Below the pieces are notes generated by a model, which saw only the letters and a list, made by a program, of their open reading frames with translations, ran no database searches and was not told the DNA's origin. This document shows, one piece after another, positions 9,347-19,767 of a DNA stretch of 64,000 nucleotides. This stretch comes from Alkalicella caledoniensis. Lineage in GTDB: Bacteria; Bacillota; Proteinivoracia; Proteinivoracales; Proteinivoracaceae. Position 1 is the first letter of the stretch; every line of letters starts with the position of its first letter. The stretch lies in the NCBI RefSeq assembly GCF_014467015.1, contig NZ_CP058559.1:496001-560000 (forward strand), written 5' to 3'. Made by a program: the position numbers and the translations under genes.

Positions 9347-11578
9347 TTAGAAAAAATTATCCACTAACTCGCCATTTGCTTCCTGCTCTTTTGTATATTC
9401 CACTCCGCGCTCTTTTGAGTAATTACAATTTAAAATAGGTATAAAATTAAACTCATTGATGTCTATTTGGTCAACAATTCTATCTTTAGCTCTATGGTAT
9501 GGAACACTTACCGTAAACTCTCTTAGTAAATTCCTCGCTATTACTTTATCTTTTTTTACTTTCCTTTTTTCTTCAATACTCATTTCTTTTGAGTAAGTCT
9601 TTGTGATCCTAATGATATAATCTTCAATCTCATCGGCATATGTTTCTGCAATTATTTTCGGAATTACATCTATAGCGTTAATATTCCTGAATCTTTTTCG
9701 CATTTCATCTTTTTTCATTTCATAATCTTCTATGCTTCTTACATATTCCATATTATTTTTAAGCATTTTGTAGTACTCTGTATTCCTTAAGTTATCTGTG
9801 GTATAAAGGTTCTTTACTATATCCATTTTTTCACTCTCTTTTAGCTTTCCTTCCATACCTTTTAGTACCCTTTTGGACATTCTAAATATATCTTTGTCTA
9901 TAACATGTCCTACACCTGTACAGTCTCCACTTCCCCCATCAAATACAAAACAATTATATCCTTCGAAGTCAATATTCCTCCCTCTGTAGCACCTTCCTAG
10001 CCTTTGGAATAATCCGTTTATGTCAGAAAGTTCAGTTACTAAAATATCAAAATCTATATCTAATGACGCTTCGACAATTTGAGTGGTTACCCAAATACCA
10101 GATTCAGGCGAATTTCTATCTCCCATTCTTATAATTTTTTCTTCCTTTTCTTTTCTGTGTTTTTTTATAAACCCACTATGAAACAAATTGACGTTTTGCA
10201 AGTGCCAATTATCAACTAACTCACTGTACACTCTCTGAGATTCTTTTACTGTGTTGCATATTATCAGAATTTTATTATTATCGTATAAGTTGCTAATGAA
10301 ATTAACATCCAGTTTTTCTTCTATGACTTTGATACTATGTCTTACTCTGTTATCATTTGTAAATGTTTGAGGCGGTAGAAAATCAATATTCTCTTCCCTA
10401 AGTAAATCTAATATCAAAGAAGGTAATGTGGCAGTTAAAATAGCAAACTTGCCACCGACCTTTGTTATGAAGTATAAACCAAGAATTAAATATGCAACTA
10501 AGTCTGGCGAGTACATCTGTACTTCATCAATGACAACTTTTGAGTATGATAGCGTTGCTAATTTTGATTCAAAACCTCTGTACCGATAGACAAAATCAAA
10601 TATCTGATCTAAAGTGCAAACAGTTAAAGGAAGGGATAGCTGCTTTGTCTTACTAAAATATTCATCGACATCTACTTCATTTGGCTGGGTCCGAGCAATG
10701 TATTCACTGTATGTATCTGAGTGTAGTAAACCTACCCTCTCTTGATAATCTTGAGCTACTATCTTAGTAGCTATTCTAGAATATATGGAATTTATTGCTG
10801 TCTTTAGTGGCAGTGTAAAAAAACCTTTATTGTCACCAATCCAGAGTAGTCCTGCTTCGGTCTTACCCATTCCTGTCTCTGCAATTGCCACTACATTTTT
10901 TTCTGAGTTTTTAAGCATAAAACTTTGAAGTTCATTCCAAGTTGAAACAGGGTTGCTCATTTTCCACTCTTCCATCATAGTATTAAGGCTAGACAGTAAA
11001 AAGTTGTTTTTTATTTCTACATCTATATGGGCACTGGCAGCATAATCAATTCTGTTGAGTAGACCTTTCAAAAGAACATATTCAAAGAATAAGGCCGTGT
11101 CTTCTGTCATGTAAATCCTATTTTTAGAAAAGTACTTAGCACTTATTTTTTTTACATTTATTACATCTAATCTCTGGTAGTTAAACTTTCCTGCCTCAGT
11201 CTTTAGTGATTCTATTTCTTCAGCTAGCTCTTCAAAATCATAATCTAAGTCTCGATCATGGTGGTATGCTATGGAATGTGCTAATATTTTAATTTGTCTG
11301 TCAGTATACCCCTGTTTTCGCAGTTCCTTAGTTCCAAGGAAAGCTAAACTTAGAATCCCGTGATGGATTTCCTTACCTTCCCTTTTACCCCTTTGGATTT
11401 TCTCTTGAAACTTAAAATTCATTTTGCCTAAATCGTGGTAAACACAAGCTTTGAACAGCATATCCCAATTTACATTTAAATTGGGATATGCTGTTTTTAA
11501 CAGTGTATAATTTTTTATTAAGTTTTCCGTATGTTCTTGAATAGTTTCCTTGGGTTCTGATTTCGCTAAGTATTCCAA
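9347..11578 (-). CDS. cas3: CRISPR nuclease-helicase Cas3 with N-terminal HD domain
   Basis: Cas3 is recruited by Cascade to unwind and cut the target DNA strand. The 743 residues hold an HD nuclease domain (YHDLGK at 47-52, HHG near 72, and YHH near 105). The SF2 helicase follows: Walker A ETGMGKTE at 234-241, DEVQ box at 351-354, SAT-like LTAT at 381-384 and QRLGR motif VI at 525-529. All key residues look intact. The start is TTG with a GGGGGAG site 5 bases upstream, 11 bases after the cas5 stop codon. It is one fused protein, as is usual in type I-B. Confidence 0.95.
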   Translation of the reverse strand: MEYLAKSEPKETIQEHTENLIKNYTLLKTAYPNLNVNWDMLFKACVYHDLGKMNFKFQEKIQRGKREGKEIHHGILSLAFLGTKELRKQGYTDRQIKILAHSIAYHHDRDLDYDFEELAEEIESLKTEAGKFNYQRLDVINVKKISAKYFSKNRIYMTEDTALFFEYVLLKGLLNRIDYAASAHIDVEIKNNFLLSSLNTMMEEWKMSNPVSTWNELQSFMLKNSEKNVVAIAETGMGKTEAGLLWIGDNKGFFTLPLKTAINSIYSRIATKIVAQDYQERVGLLHSDTYSEYIARTQPNEVDVDEYFSKTKQLSLPLTVCTLDQIFDFVYRYRGFESKLATLSYSKVVIDEVQMYSPDLVAYLILGLYFITKVGGKFAILTATLPSLILDLLREENIDFLPPQTFTNDNRVRHSIKVIEEKLDVNFISNLYDNNKILIICNTVKESQRVYSELVDNWHLQNVNLFHSGFIKKHRKEKEEKIIRMGDRNSPESGIWVTTQIVEASLDIDFDILVTELSDINGLFQRLGRCYRGRNIDFEGYNCFVFDGGSGDCTGVGHVIDKDIFRMSKRVLKGMEGKLKESEKMDIVKNLYTTDNLRNTEYYKMLKNNMEYVRSIEDYEMKKDEMRKRFRNINAIDVIPKIIAETYADEIEDYIIRITKTYSKEMSIEEKRKVKKDKVIARNLLREFTVSVPYHRAKDRIVDQIDINEFNFIPILNCNYSKERGVEYTKEQEANGELVDNFF

Positions 11579-11589
11579 CTACACTCCCC

Positions 11590-13202
<1,613 letters not shown>

Positions 13203-13210
<8 letters not shown>

Positions 13211-14873
13211 TTTTAACCCCTCCATCAATTTTATTTTCTTTACCTTCTATTAGCCCCGTCACAAAAGAATAGCCAATAGTCTTGTATAAAATATCGTCTT
13301 TTAAAGCTTCTAAAAATACACTAGGAACTTTTTTCTGAGTATAGAGATAACAGTTTAGTACTGTATCCATAAACATATCTTTATTATTAGTTTTCAAAGC
13401 ATTTAACAACCTGTATGATATGCCATTAAGCTTATCCTTTGATCCCTTACTTTTGTACTCCTCCCTTAAGTAATACCCCGAGGCATTCGCTATCTTAATA
13501 AAGTCTTTTTCATTATTATCCATATAACCCATCCCCTCCAATATCTTTGAATTTATTCTTAACAACTTAATTACTTGTGCGTTACTGAACCTACATTCCT
13601 TTGGTATAGATAGCTTATATGTCAGTAACTTATTAACCAAGGTAAACATGTTTTGGTTATTAAATACTCTTTCTATCGCAAGCTCGTAAATGCTAAAATA
13701 AGTTTTAACTTCTCTAAAACCAGCGTTAGTTATTGCATCTAAGTCTCTTTGACAATCTTTTATAACATTCAGTAACCTTTTTGATAAAATATTAAACATA
13801 TATTTATCTTCCTTCAGGTTAACAACCTGAATATCAGCAAGCTCATATTTAACACTTTCTCGAAACTGTTCTTGTATTGATGCAACTAGTCCTTTAAATG
13901 TTGTATTTCTATTTATTTCGTGTCCTTTATGTACTTCAGACTTAATTCTATTATTAATTCTTATAGCCCTATCTAAGCTATTATTATCATTGACAAAAAT
14001 ACCCTTGCTTTGTACATATGTAAAACCAGCTGGAATGCAAGAATATATTAATTTACATACTGGGCATATAGCTATGTCGTTATTAAACTCCCAAACATGA
14101 GATGGCTTTCTGCTGACATCAAACCCAATGTTGTTTATAAAACTTAAGTCATTATTAAGATCTTTCATCTCTCGATGACAATTAAAACACTTATATTTGA
14201 ATTTAGAGGTATCTTGCTCGGCAAAATCTTCAACAGTCTTTACAAAATATTGTTTATAGTCCTTATAATTATTTATTTCTTTGGTCTGTTTATTTAGGAA
14301 GCAAACTCCATCCCAGGAATGTTTAACAATATTATAAATTACATTTTTAGCTGCTAGATATTTTTTATATTCTGGTCTTTTACATATAGAAATAACCTCT
14401 TGAATTCTAGTAAATACTTCTTTAACATCATCAAGTCTATCTTTAACTACTTCATTCTTTTTTAGATTGATACCATCTATATTTTTTGCAAACTTCATAG
14501 TATCTGAACCGTTTTCTAGTAGAGGGTAAGCAGCTTTATAGCTATTGCTGGAAAGATAATATTTAAGTACGTATTTTAAATACTCATTCATTTTGATAAG
14601 TTCTTTTTCTGTAAACTCTTGGAAGTTAGTATCATTGTGGTATTTAATATTCTCTTCATAGCTAACTATTTTGTACCAAGATAGAGTATTCTCATATTTA
14701 TCAATTAGATATGTGAAAAACTTGTTCTCAAACCCTTCTAGAACAGAAAGCTTAAATTCAACATTTTGTTCTTTGACTGTTATATCATCTTCACTATGCT
14801 TCAGTATATTTATAAACCCTACTAATCCTGCATTAAACAACCAATCATTCATTTCTAATACCATTTTAGTCAT
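13203..14873 (-). CDS. cas8b: Cascade large subunit Cas8b1 (Cst1-like)
   Basis: The large subunit reads the PAM and stabilises the R-loop. The 556 residues match Cst1-type Cas8b mainly by position, length and a zinc-finger-like region. The paired CxxC motifs (Cys 229/232 and Cys 270/273) flank a segment ending in IPAGFTYV. The sequence is otherwise divergent, as is usual for this subunit. A GGGGGTGAT site precedes the ATG. It lies directly downstream of the broken cas6, so its transcription may be affected by the IS insertion. Confidence 0.88.
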
Positions 14874-14886
14874 ACAATCACCCCCT

Positions 14887-15444
14887 TTAATCGATATCTA
14901 CCATTCCAAAACCCATACCCCTTTTACTACCTATTCCTGCCTTGTACAAGTACTCAAGTATATAAGGCTTAGCTTCAATCTGAATTCTCCCTATATTACC
15001 TAATACTTCAATACCATAATTTTTAACTTTGACCTCTCTATTGCTGGATGAAAAAAATAGTTTAATATCCTTACAATCATACAGCACCTGACTACCAAAA
15101 ACATCCTGTAGCTGATGTTGTAGATTAGCTTTAAATATTATTTGTCCTTTTTCATCCTTTAGAGAGTGGTACCAGGTACTCTTGTTTTCACCTGAGTGTT
15201 CTCTCACAACAATTGGACTTAATGTCTTAAATGTTATCACATCATTATAAATAGTTTTTTCTTTAACTAGATTAATAGAATTTATTGTCATAACAACGTC
15301 TTTGATAGAAATTTTTTTGCTCCGATTAGACAAAATAGAGTTGTAAAACATGACCCCATCTTCATTGCTGTGTGTAGAAAAATTTAATGTAATTTTCTTA
15401 TGAGGTATATAGATCTCTTCCCTTAAAAACTTGCATTTTCCCAT
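14887..15444 (-). pseudogene. cas6: cas6, C-terminal fragment cut off by an IS21 element
   Basis: Cas6 cuts the pre-crRNA at each repeat. This fragment of 185 codons carries the C-terminal ferredoxin-like fold with the glycine-rich loop GSKRGMGFGMV near the end, a hallmark of Cas6. Its apparent ATG lies inside the 8-bp target duplication and is really an internal Met of the original gene. No ribosome binding site precedes it. Joining it to the fragment at 17908-18072 after removing the IS and one duplication restores one frame of about 241 residues (reading FTYAIYMGKCKFLR across the joint), the normal Cas6 length. Confidence 0.93.
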
Positions 15445-15447
15445 ATA
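15440..15447. repeat. 8-bp target duplication of the IS21 element, left copy
   Basis: CCCATATA stands here and again at 17900-17907, directly outside the two ends of the element. IS21-family elements commonly duplicate 4-8 bp. Confidence 0.9.
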
Positions 15448-15570
15448 TGCTTATGCTAATCTAAAAGTGTACCAAAAACTCTCTTTCTGCTAATTAAAAA
15501 GTGTACCACCTCAATCAAAAACCTCTATAATTAAAGTTGACGAGACTTTTAAATTATGGGAGGTAGAAAG

Positions 15571-17073
15571 GTGATCGAAGTGGTACAGTACAATGATATC
15601 AGAATTATGGCATTTAATGAAGGGCTAAGTCAAAGGGCTATAGCAGAAAAACTTGGAATCCATAGAGAAACAGTTAAAAGAGCTCTAGCAAGAGATGAAC
15701 ATGGTTACCAATTAACTGTAGATAGGCCCAAACCTGTAAATGATGAGTTTGAAGAGCGAATTAAAGAAATGCTAATCGAAAACTCATATCGCCAAAGAAA
15801 AGACCGATTAACAAAAACAAGAATGCATGAACTGATGTGTGAAGAGGGATATAAAGGCTCTTATTCTTCATTCACTCATTTAGTAAGACAAATTGAAAGC
15901 TCTGAGGAACTCAAATCTAAGGAAGCTTTTTTCAAACTAGCTCCTATCCCTGGCACTCTACAAGTTGATTTTGGGGATATGGTAGTAATGGACAACGGAA
16001 TACCAAAGGTAATTCAAGTATTTTGTGCTAAACTTACTACCTCAAAATCTGAATTCATTAAATCATATCCTAGACAGAGCACAGAATTTTTCTTCGATGG
16101 ATTAAACAGTGCCTTTATATTCTATGGAGGCATTCCTAAAAGAATTGTATTTGATAACCTAAAACAAGCAGTTAAAGAAATAAAGACCGAAAAAGAGCGC
16201 ATCCTTCAAGAAAGATTTTTAAGGTTTTCAGCCTACTATGCCTTTGAAGCTATCTTCTGTAATCCCAGTAGAGGAAATGAAAAAGGCCTGGTAGAAAATC
16301 TAGTTAAATATACTAGAAATAACTATTTTAAACCTAGAGTAAACTTTGAAGGGTTCGATAAATTAAATAAGGATCTACTAGCTCACTGCCATAAACGTAT
16401 GGTAAAAAACAATTGGTATCCAGCTCTAAGGACTGAAGTAGAGAGTTCATTTATGGAACTCAAGGAAGTATACAATCCCGCCACTTTAGTGATGGCCAAG
16501 GTTAATACATACTCTCTCGTACATGTTGATAGTAATCGATACTCTGTACCAACTCAGCATGTAGGCCGTAGGGTAAATGTTCATATTTTTCCCTTTGAGA
16601 TAAAGGTCTACTACCAGCAAGAGTTGATAGCTACTCATACTAGGCTCTTTGGAAAGAATAAGGATTCACTGGAACCTCTACACTTCCTAGAGCTTTTGAG
16701 ACAAAAACCTGGGGCCATACAAGATGCTCAGGTAATGAAGGATTGGAAGTTAGCTCCCATCTTCGAAGCCTATCATAATCAACTACAATGTAGACGTGAA
16801 TCTAAAAGTAAAGGCACCAGGGAGTACATAGAAATACTAAACTTGATAAAGACATGTGGTATGAGTAAAGTAAAAGCTGCATTAGTAGAACTAGATAAAA
16901 CTAACTGTTACGGCTACGAAGCAGTCGTTAGTAAGTTAAGATTAGGTGATCAATCAGAAACTATTAAAAACCTCGATTATCAAATCCTGGTGGAACGTAA
17001 TCTACATACAATACACTCTCCAGTAGTTAAAGCATCTTCGTACGATTTTTTACTACGAGAGGGGGTGAACTAG
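15571..17073 (+). CDS. istA: IS21 family transposase IstA
   Basis: IstA is the DDE transposase of the element. The frame opens at ATG 15556, but a GGGAGG site lies 7 bases before GTG 15571, which gives 500 residues beginning MIEVVQYNDIRIM. A helix-turn-helix (LSQRAIAEKLGIHRETVKRA) lies near residues 14-34. The DDE core shows Asp in LQVDFGDMV, Asp in IVFDNLKQ and Glu in GNEKGLVENL. A C-terminal beta region (YSVPTQHVGRRV) follows. The gene is intact and followed by istB after one base. Confidence 0.95.
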   Translation: MIEVVQYNDIRIMAFNEGLSQRAIAEKLGIHRETVKRALARDEHGYQLTVDRPKPVNDEFEERIKEMLIENSYRQRKDRLTKTRMHELMCEEGYKGSYSSFTHLVRQIESSEELKSKEAFFKLAPIPGTLQVDFGDMVVMDNGIPKVIQVFCAKLTTSKSEFIKSYPRQSTEFFFDGLNSAFIFYGGIPKRIVFDNLKQAVKEIKTEKERILQERFLRFSAYYAFEAIFCNPSRGNEKGLVENLVKYTRNNYFKPRVNFEGFDKLNKDLLAHCHKRMVKNNWYPALRTEVESSFMELKEVYNPATLVMAKVNTYSLVHVDSNRYSVPTQHVGRRVNVHIFPFEIKVYYQQELIATHTRLFGKNKDSLEPLHFLELLRQKPGAIQDAQVMKDWKLAPIFEAYHNQLQCRRESKSKGTREYIEILNLIKTCGMSKVKAALVELDKTNCYGYEAVVSKLRLGDQSETIKNLDYQILVERNLHTIHSPVVKASSYDFLLREGVN

Positions 17074-17074
17074 T

Positions 17075-17827
17075 ATGGAAAACATAAAAGATAAGTTAAC
17101 CACCTGTAAACTTGCAGGTATTCAAAAATCCTATGAGTTGATATTAGAAGAAGCAAGGCAAAACAATATGTCTTATGAAGATTTCTTCGAGCGGCTCTTA
17201 GACGAAGAGCTTCTATCTAGGGATAATAACAGGTTTAATAGACTAATGAAGAAAGCCAATTTTCCTAATATAAAAACACTTGAACAGTTTAATTATGCCC
17301 GCGCTCCATTTGTTAAGAAGACGGATATAGCATCTTACGCTGCCCTTGAGTTCATCGAACAAAGGAAAAACATCATATTTATTGGGGTTCAGGGAACAGG
17401 TAAAACTCACCTTTCAATAGGGCTAGGGGTAGAGGCGTGTAAGAAAGGTAAAAGTGTACTCTTTACAAGTGCTGCTTCCTTAGGCAATAGGCTTTCAGAA
17501 GCACAGAATGAAAATGTTATGAGTAAGTTTTTAGATAGGATAAAAAAGGTAGACCTTTTAATTATTGACGAGCTAGGATACGTTGAACTCCCAGCCGCAA
17601 CTACTAATCTAATGTTTCAGATATTCTCTGAGAGGTATGAAAAAGGATCAATTATTGTTACAACTAATTTAGAATTCGGAGAATGGACTAAAGTATTTCA
17701 TGATCAACGAATGACCACAGCTATCATTGATCGACTAATACATAATTGTAAGATATTCTCCTTTGATGGACCAAGCTACAGACTTAACGATCATGTTAAC
17801 TTAAAGAGCAACAGCCTCAAAATTTGA
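17075..17827 (+). CDS. istB: IS21 family helper ATPase IstB
   Basis: IstB is the AAA+ ATPase that prepares target DNA for IstA. The 250 residues have an N-terminal helical segment (KLAGIQKSYE), Walker A GVQGTGKTHL near residues 103-112, Walker B LLIIDELGYV near 160-169, and a sensor region VTTNLEFGEW. The length is usual. The start has a GAGGGGGTG site inside the end of istA, so coupling is likely. Confidence 0.95.
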   Translation: MENIKDKLTTCKLAGIQKSYELILEEARQNNMSYEDFFERLLDEELLSRDNNRFNRLMKKANFPNIKTLEQFNYARAPFVKKTDIASYAALEFIEQRKNIIFIGVQGTGKTHLSIGLGVEACKKGKSVLFTSAASLGNRLSEAQNENVMSKFLDRIKKVDLLIIDELGYVELPAATTNLMFQIFSERYEKGSIIVTTNLEFGEWTKVFHDQRMTTAIIDRLIHNCKIFSFDGPSYRLNDHVNLKSNSLKI

Positions 17828-17844
17828 GGCTAAATTTATACAAA

Positions 17845-18072
17845 TTAGTGGTACGCTTTTCGATTAGCGAAGTGGTACACTTTTTGTTTGACAAAAGCAC
17901 CCATATATATTGCATAAGTAAACGATTTAGGTTTTTTATCATCCTTATAAAGACTATTAAAGTATTCTTTGTCATTTGTTTCAAAGCACCTTTTCAATAA
18001 AGATAGAAATATTCTATTTTTGTCTTTTGGTATTAAATCATTATCTAATAAAATCTCAACTCTAAAGCGCAT
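17845..18072 (-). pseudogene. cas6: cas6, N-terminal fragment
   Basis: The first 58 residues (MRFRVEILLDNDLIP... to YAIYMG) are the N-terminal strand and first helix of Cas6. The remaining 17 residues up to the stop codon come from IS21 sequence. The ATG has a clear AAGGAGGTGATC site, so a truncated peptide is probably still made. In Cas6 proteins with known active sites the catalytic residues lie in the N-terminal ferredoxin fold, so neither fragment should be active alone unless they reassemble. No His is present in this fragment, which may mean a Lys/Tyr-type site. Confidence 0.92.
17900..17907. repeat. 8-bp target duplication of the IS21 element, right copy
   Basis: CCCATATA is identical to 15440-15447. 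It directly follows the terminal CA of the element. Confidence 0.9.
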
Positions 18073-18173
18073 TTGATCACCTCCTTTTATATAATGTTCA
18101 ACACCTTTAATGTAATTCCTTCATTTATATCACCTCATTTTCTGATTTTTCACTATATATTTCAACTAAAAAC

Positions 18174-18201
18174 ATCCTGTGACAAAAGTATGTCACAGGA
18201 T
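18174..18201 (-). terminator. perfect 11-bp palindrome upstream of the cas operon
   Basis: ATCCTGTGACA and TGTCACAGGAT are separated by 6 bases, about 100 bases upstream of the cas6 start. On the minus strand the stem is followed by GTTTTTAG, so it can act as a terminator insulating the cas operon. The TGTGAC...GTCACA core also resembles a regulator operator. Both readings are inference. Confidence 0.5.
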
Positions 18202-18319
18202 AATTATTTAACATAAAATTATTCAGACTTTAGTACCTACATTTGTCAACAAGTAGAAATGCTTCTAAGCTTTTCTAGCTAAGATCTATATCGTTCATTA
18301 GTATATTTCTTATTCTATA

Positions 18320-18450
18320 TGTTGGGTTGCAATATTATTAAATTGAATGTAGATTGAGAAAAGGGAGCTGTTATTTTCCTGTACTGATAAGGAAATTAAC
18401 AAGCCACACCGGACTTTCACCGCCAAGTTAAAGCACATGCTGGGCGCACA
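18320..18450. other. unassigned GC-richer intergenic segment
   Basis: The stretch around 18395-18450 (containing CCGGACTTTCACCGCC and CATGCTGGGCGCACA) is clearly richer in G and C than its surroundings and encodes no convincing protein. It resembles a remnant of a mobile element end or a structured RNA. I could not match it to a known class. Confidence 0.3.
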
Positions 18451-18454
18451 TAGT

Positions 18455-18489
18455 AAAAACTCCCTTAATTTTAACTTAGGGAGTTTTTT
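18455..18489. terminator. bidirectional terminator downstream of the soluble chemoreceptor
   Basis: AAAACTCCCTTAA pairs with TTAGGGAGTTTT, flanked by an A-run and a T-run. It should end the minus-strand chemoreceptor transcript. Confidence 0.8.
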
Positions 18490-18511
18490 ATGGTGTGGGT
18501 TTTCAATTTAC

Positions 18512-19498
18512 CTATACTTCCTTCAAAACCTTCTCAATGGACTCACTTAATTTTATAACATTTGATGATAGTTCGTGCATTGAGGCTAGTTGTTCTTGGG
18601 TGCCTGCTGCTGTTTGTTCAGATGCTGCTGCTGTTTGTTGGGCAGCAAAAGACAGGTTTTGTATTCTTGATACTATGGTTTCTTTTGATTTATCCATTTC
18701 CAGACAGTGGTCTCTTAATTGGTTAGATACAGTTTTGGTTGTGTGTGCTGCTCTTTTTATTGCTTTCAGATTTTCTTCTGTTAGGGTAACTAATTTTGAT
18801 TGTTCTTTTGCCACTGTGTCCAGTTGTTGTATTGTTTCGAGGCCCTTATGTACATTTGAATCTGTTTGTTCGTTAATTTTTTTGATACCATTTACTGCTT
18901 GATTAGAGTGGTCTGCAAGCTTGCGGATTTCTTCAGCTACCACTGCAAAGCCCCTTCCTTCTTCCCCTGCTCTTGCAGCTTCTATACTTGCATTTAAGGC
19001 AAGGAGGTTTGTCTGAGCTGCTATTTCTGATATGGTTGAAGCGAATTTCTCAATTTCCATGGATTGTTTTGAAAACTCTTCCATTATAGCCAACACTAAT
19101 TTTGTTGCTTGGGTGTTTTCTTCGGATTTTTTTAGCACTTCTAGCATATCTTCTAAACTACTGTCCACAGTGCCCCTAGTATGGTCTGCTACTTTACCTA
19201 ATGTTCTAGAACCTTTTACAACCCTTTCAATTTTTGAAGCTAGAGTTTCAGTTTCCTGTACACATTGGTCAGTGTCTTCAGCTTGCTCTGAAGTACCATT
19301 GGCGATTTCTTCTATGGTTTTAGCCATTTCTTCTGAAGTTTCAACAGACTGTCTTGCAATTGTTGCCACAGTTTCTGAAAAATCATTTAGATATTTTATT
19401 GCTTCTTCTTTTTTTCGATCATTTTCATTTTGAACATCTATTTCATCATTGAGCTGGGCCTTGCTTTGTTTTGATTTAAATAGTTTTAGTAGGTTCAA
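18512..19498 (-). CDS. soluble methyl-accepting chemotaxis-type protein
   Basis: The product contains only the cytoplasmic coiled-coil signalling part of a chemoreceptor. There is no membrane helix and no periplasmic domain in 328 residues. The conserved hairpin tip that binds CheA/CheW is seen as [20 protein letters not shown] near residues 165-185, followed by [14 protein letters not shown] short N-terminal segment ([11 protein letters not shown]) is the only extra part and carries no recognisable sensor. The start is TTG with a GGGAGG site 7 bases upstream. No che genes are nearby. Input is unknown. Confidence 0.9.
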   Translation of the reverse strand: MNLLKLFKSKQSKAQLNDEIDVQNENDRKKEEAIKYLNDFSETVATIARQSVETSEEMAKTIEEIANGTSEQAEDTDQCVQETETLASKIERVVKGSRTLGKVADHTRGTVDSSLEDMLEVLKKSEENTQATKLVLAIMEEFSKQSMEIEKFASTISEIAAQTNLLALNASIEAARAGEEGRGFAVVAEEIRKLADHSNQAVNGIKKINEQTDSNVHKGLETIQQLDTVAKEQSKLVTLTEENLKAIKRAAHTTKTVSNQLRDHCLEMDKSKETIVSRIQNLSFAAQQTAAASEQTAAGTQEQLASMHELSSNVIKLSESIEKVLKEV

Positions 19499-19767
19499 TA
19501 TTTAACCTCCCTCCAGTTGATAACTAATTTTGATTCCATTTTGGAAAATTATAGTATTGCTTATTATTATAAAGTCAAGGGCTGTTTAGGTCAATCCCGA
19601 ATGCTTTGAGTAATTATACTTCATTTTCTACCCCAGTTCCCCTAAGCCTCCAAGGAATGTTTTTAGGTTTGACTTAAAAGTTTTTTGCCAGAAAATTAAA
19701 TCTTTCATAATTTTGTCAGTGTGATAACATAATATATAAGAACTTATTTTGCAAGGAGGGTTTTGAT

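Larger units (their letters stand above)
15448..17899 (+). mobile_element. IS21-family insertion sequence inside cas6
   Basis: The element is 2452 bp long, starts TGCTTATG and ends in the inverted CAAAAGCA, with the 5'-TG...CA-3' ends usual for IS21. Internal multiple-repeat sites containing GTGTACCA occur at both ends (about 15465 and 15503 on the left, and inverted near 17850 and 17875 on the right). It encodes istA and istB, both intact, on the strand opposite to cas6. The 8-bp duplication CCCATATA is exact, so the insertion is probably fairly recent. Confidence 0.96.

Noticed and set aside
18178-18197. CRP-like site TGTGA(N)TCACA upstream of cas6
   Set aside because: The half-sites are separated by 10 bases instead of 6, so it does not fit the CRP consensus. 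Recorded as a palindrome of unknown role.
18495-19433. Plus-strand frames opposite the soluble chemoreceptor, and similar ones opposite 28156-32274
   Set aside because: Ser/Cys/Val-rich shadows of the coiled-coil coding sequence on the other strand.
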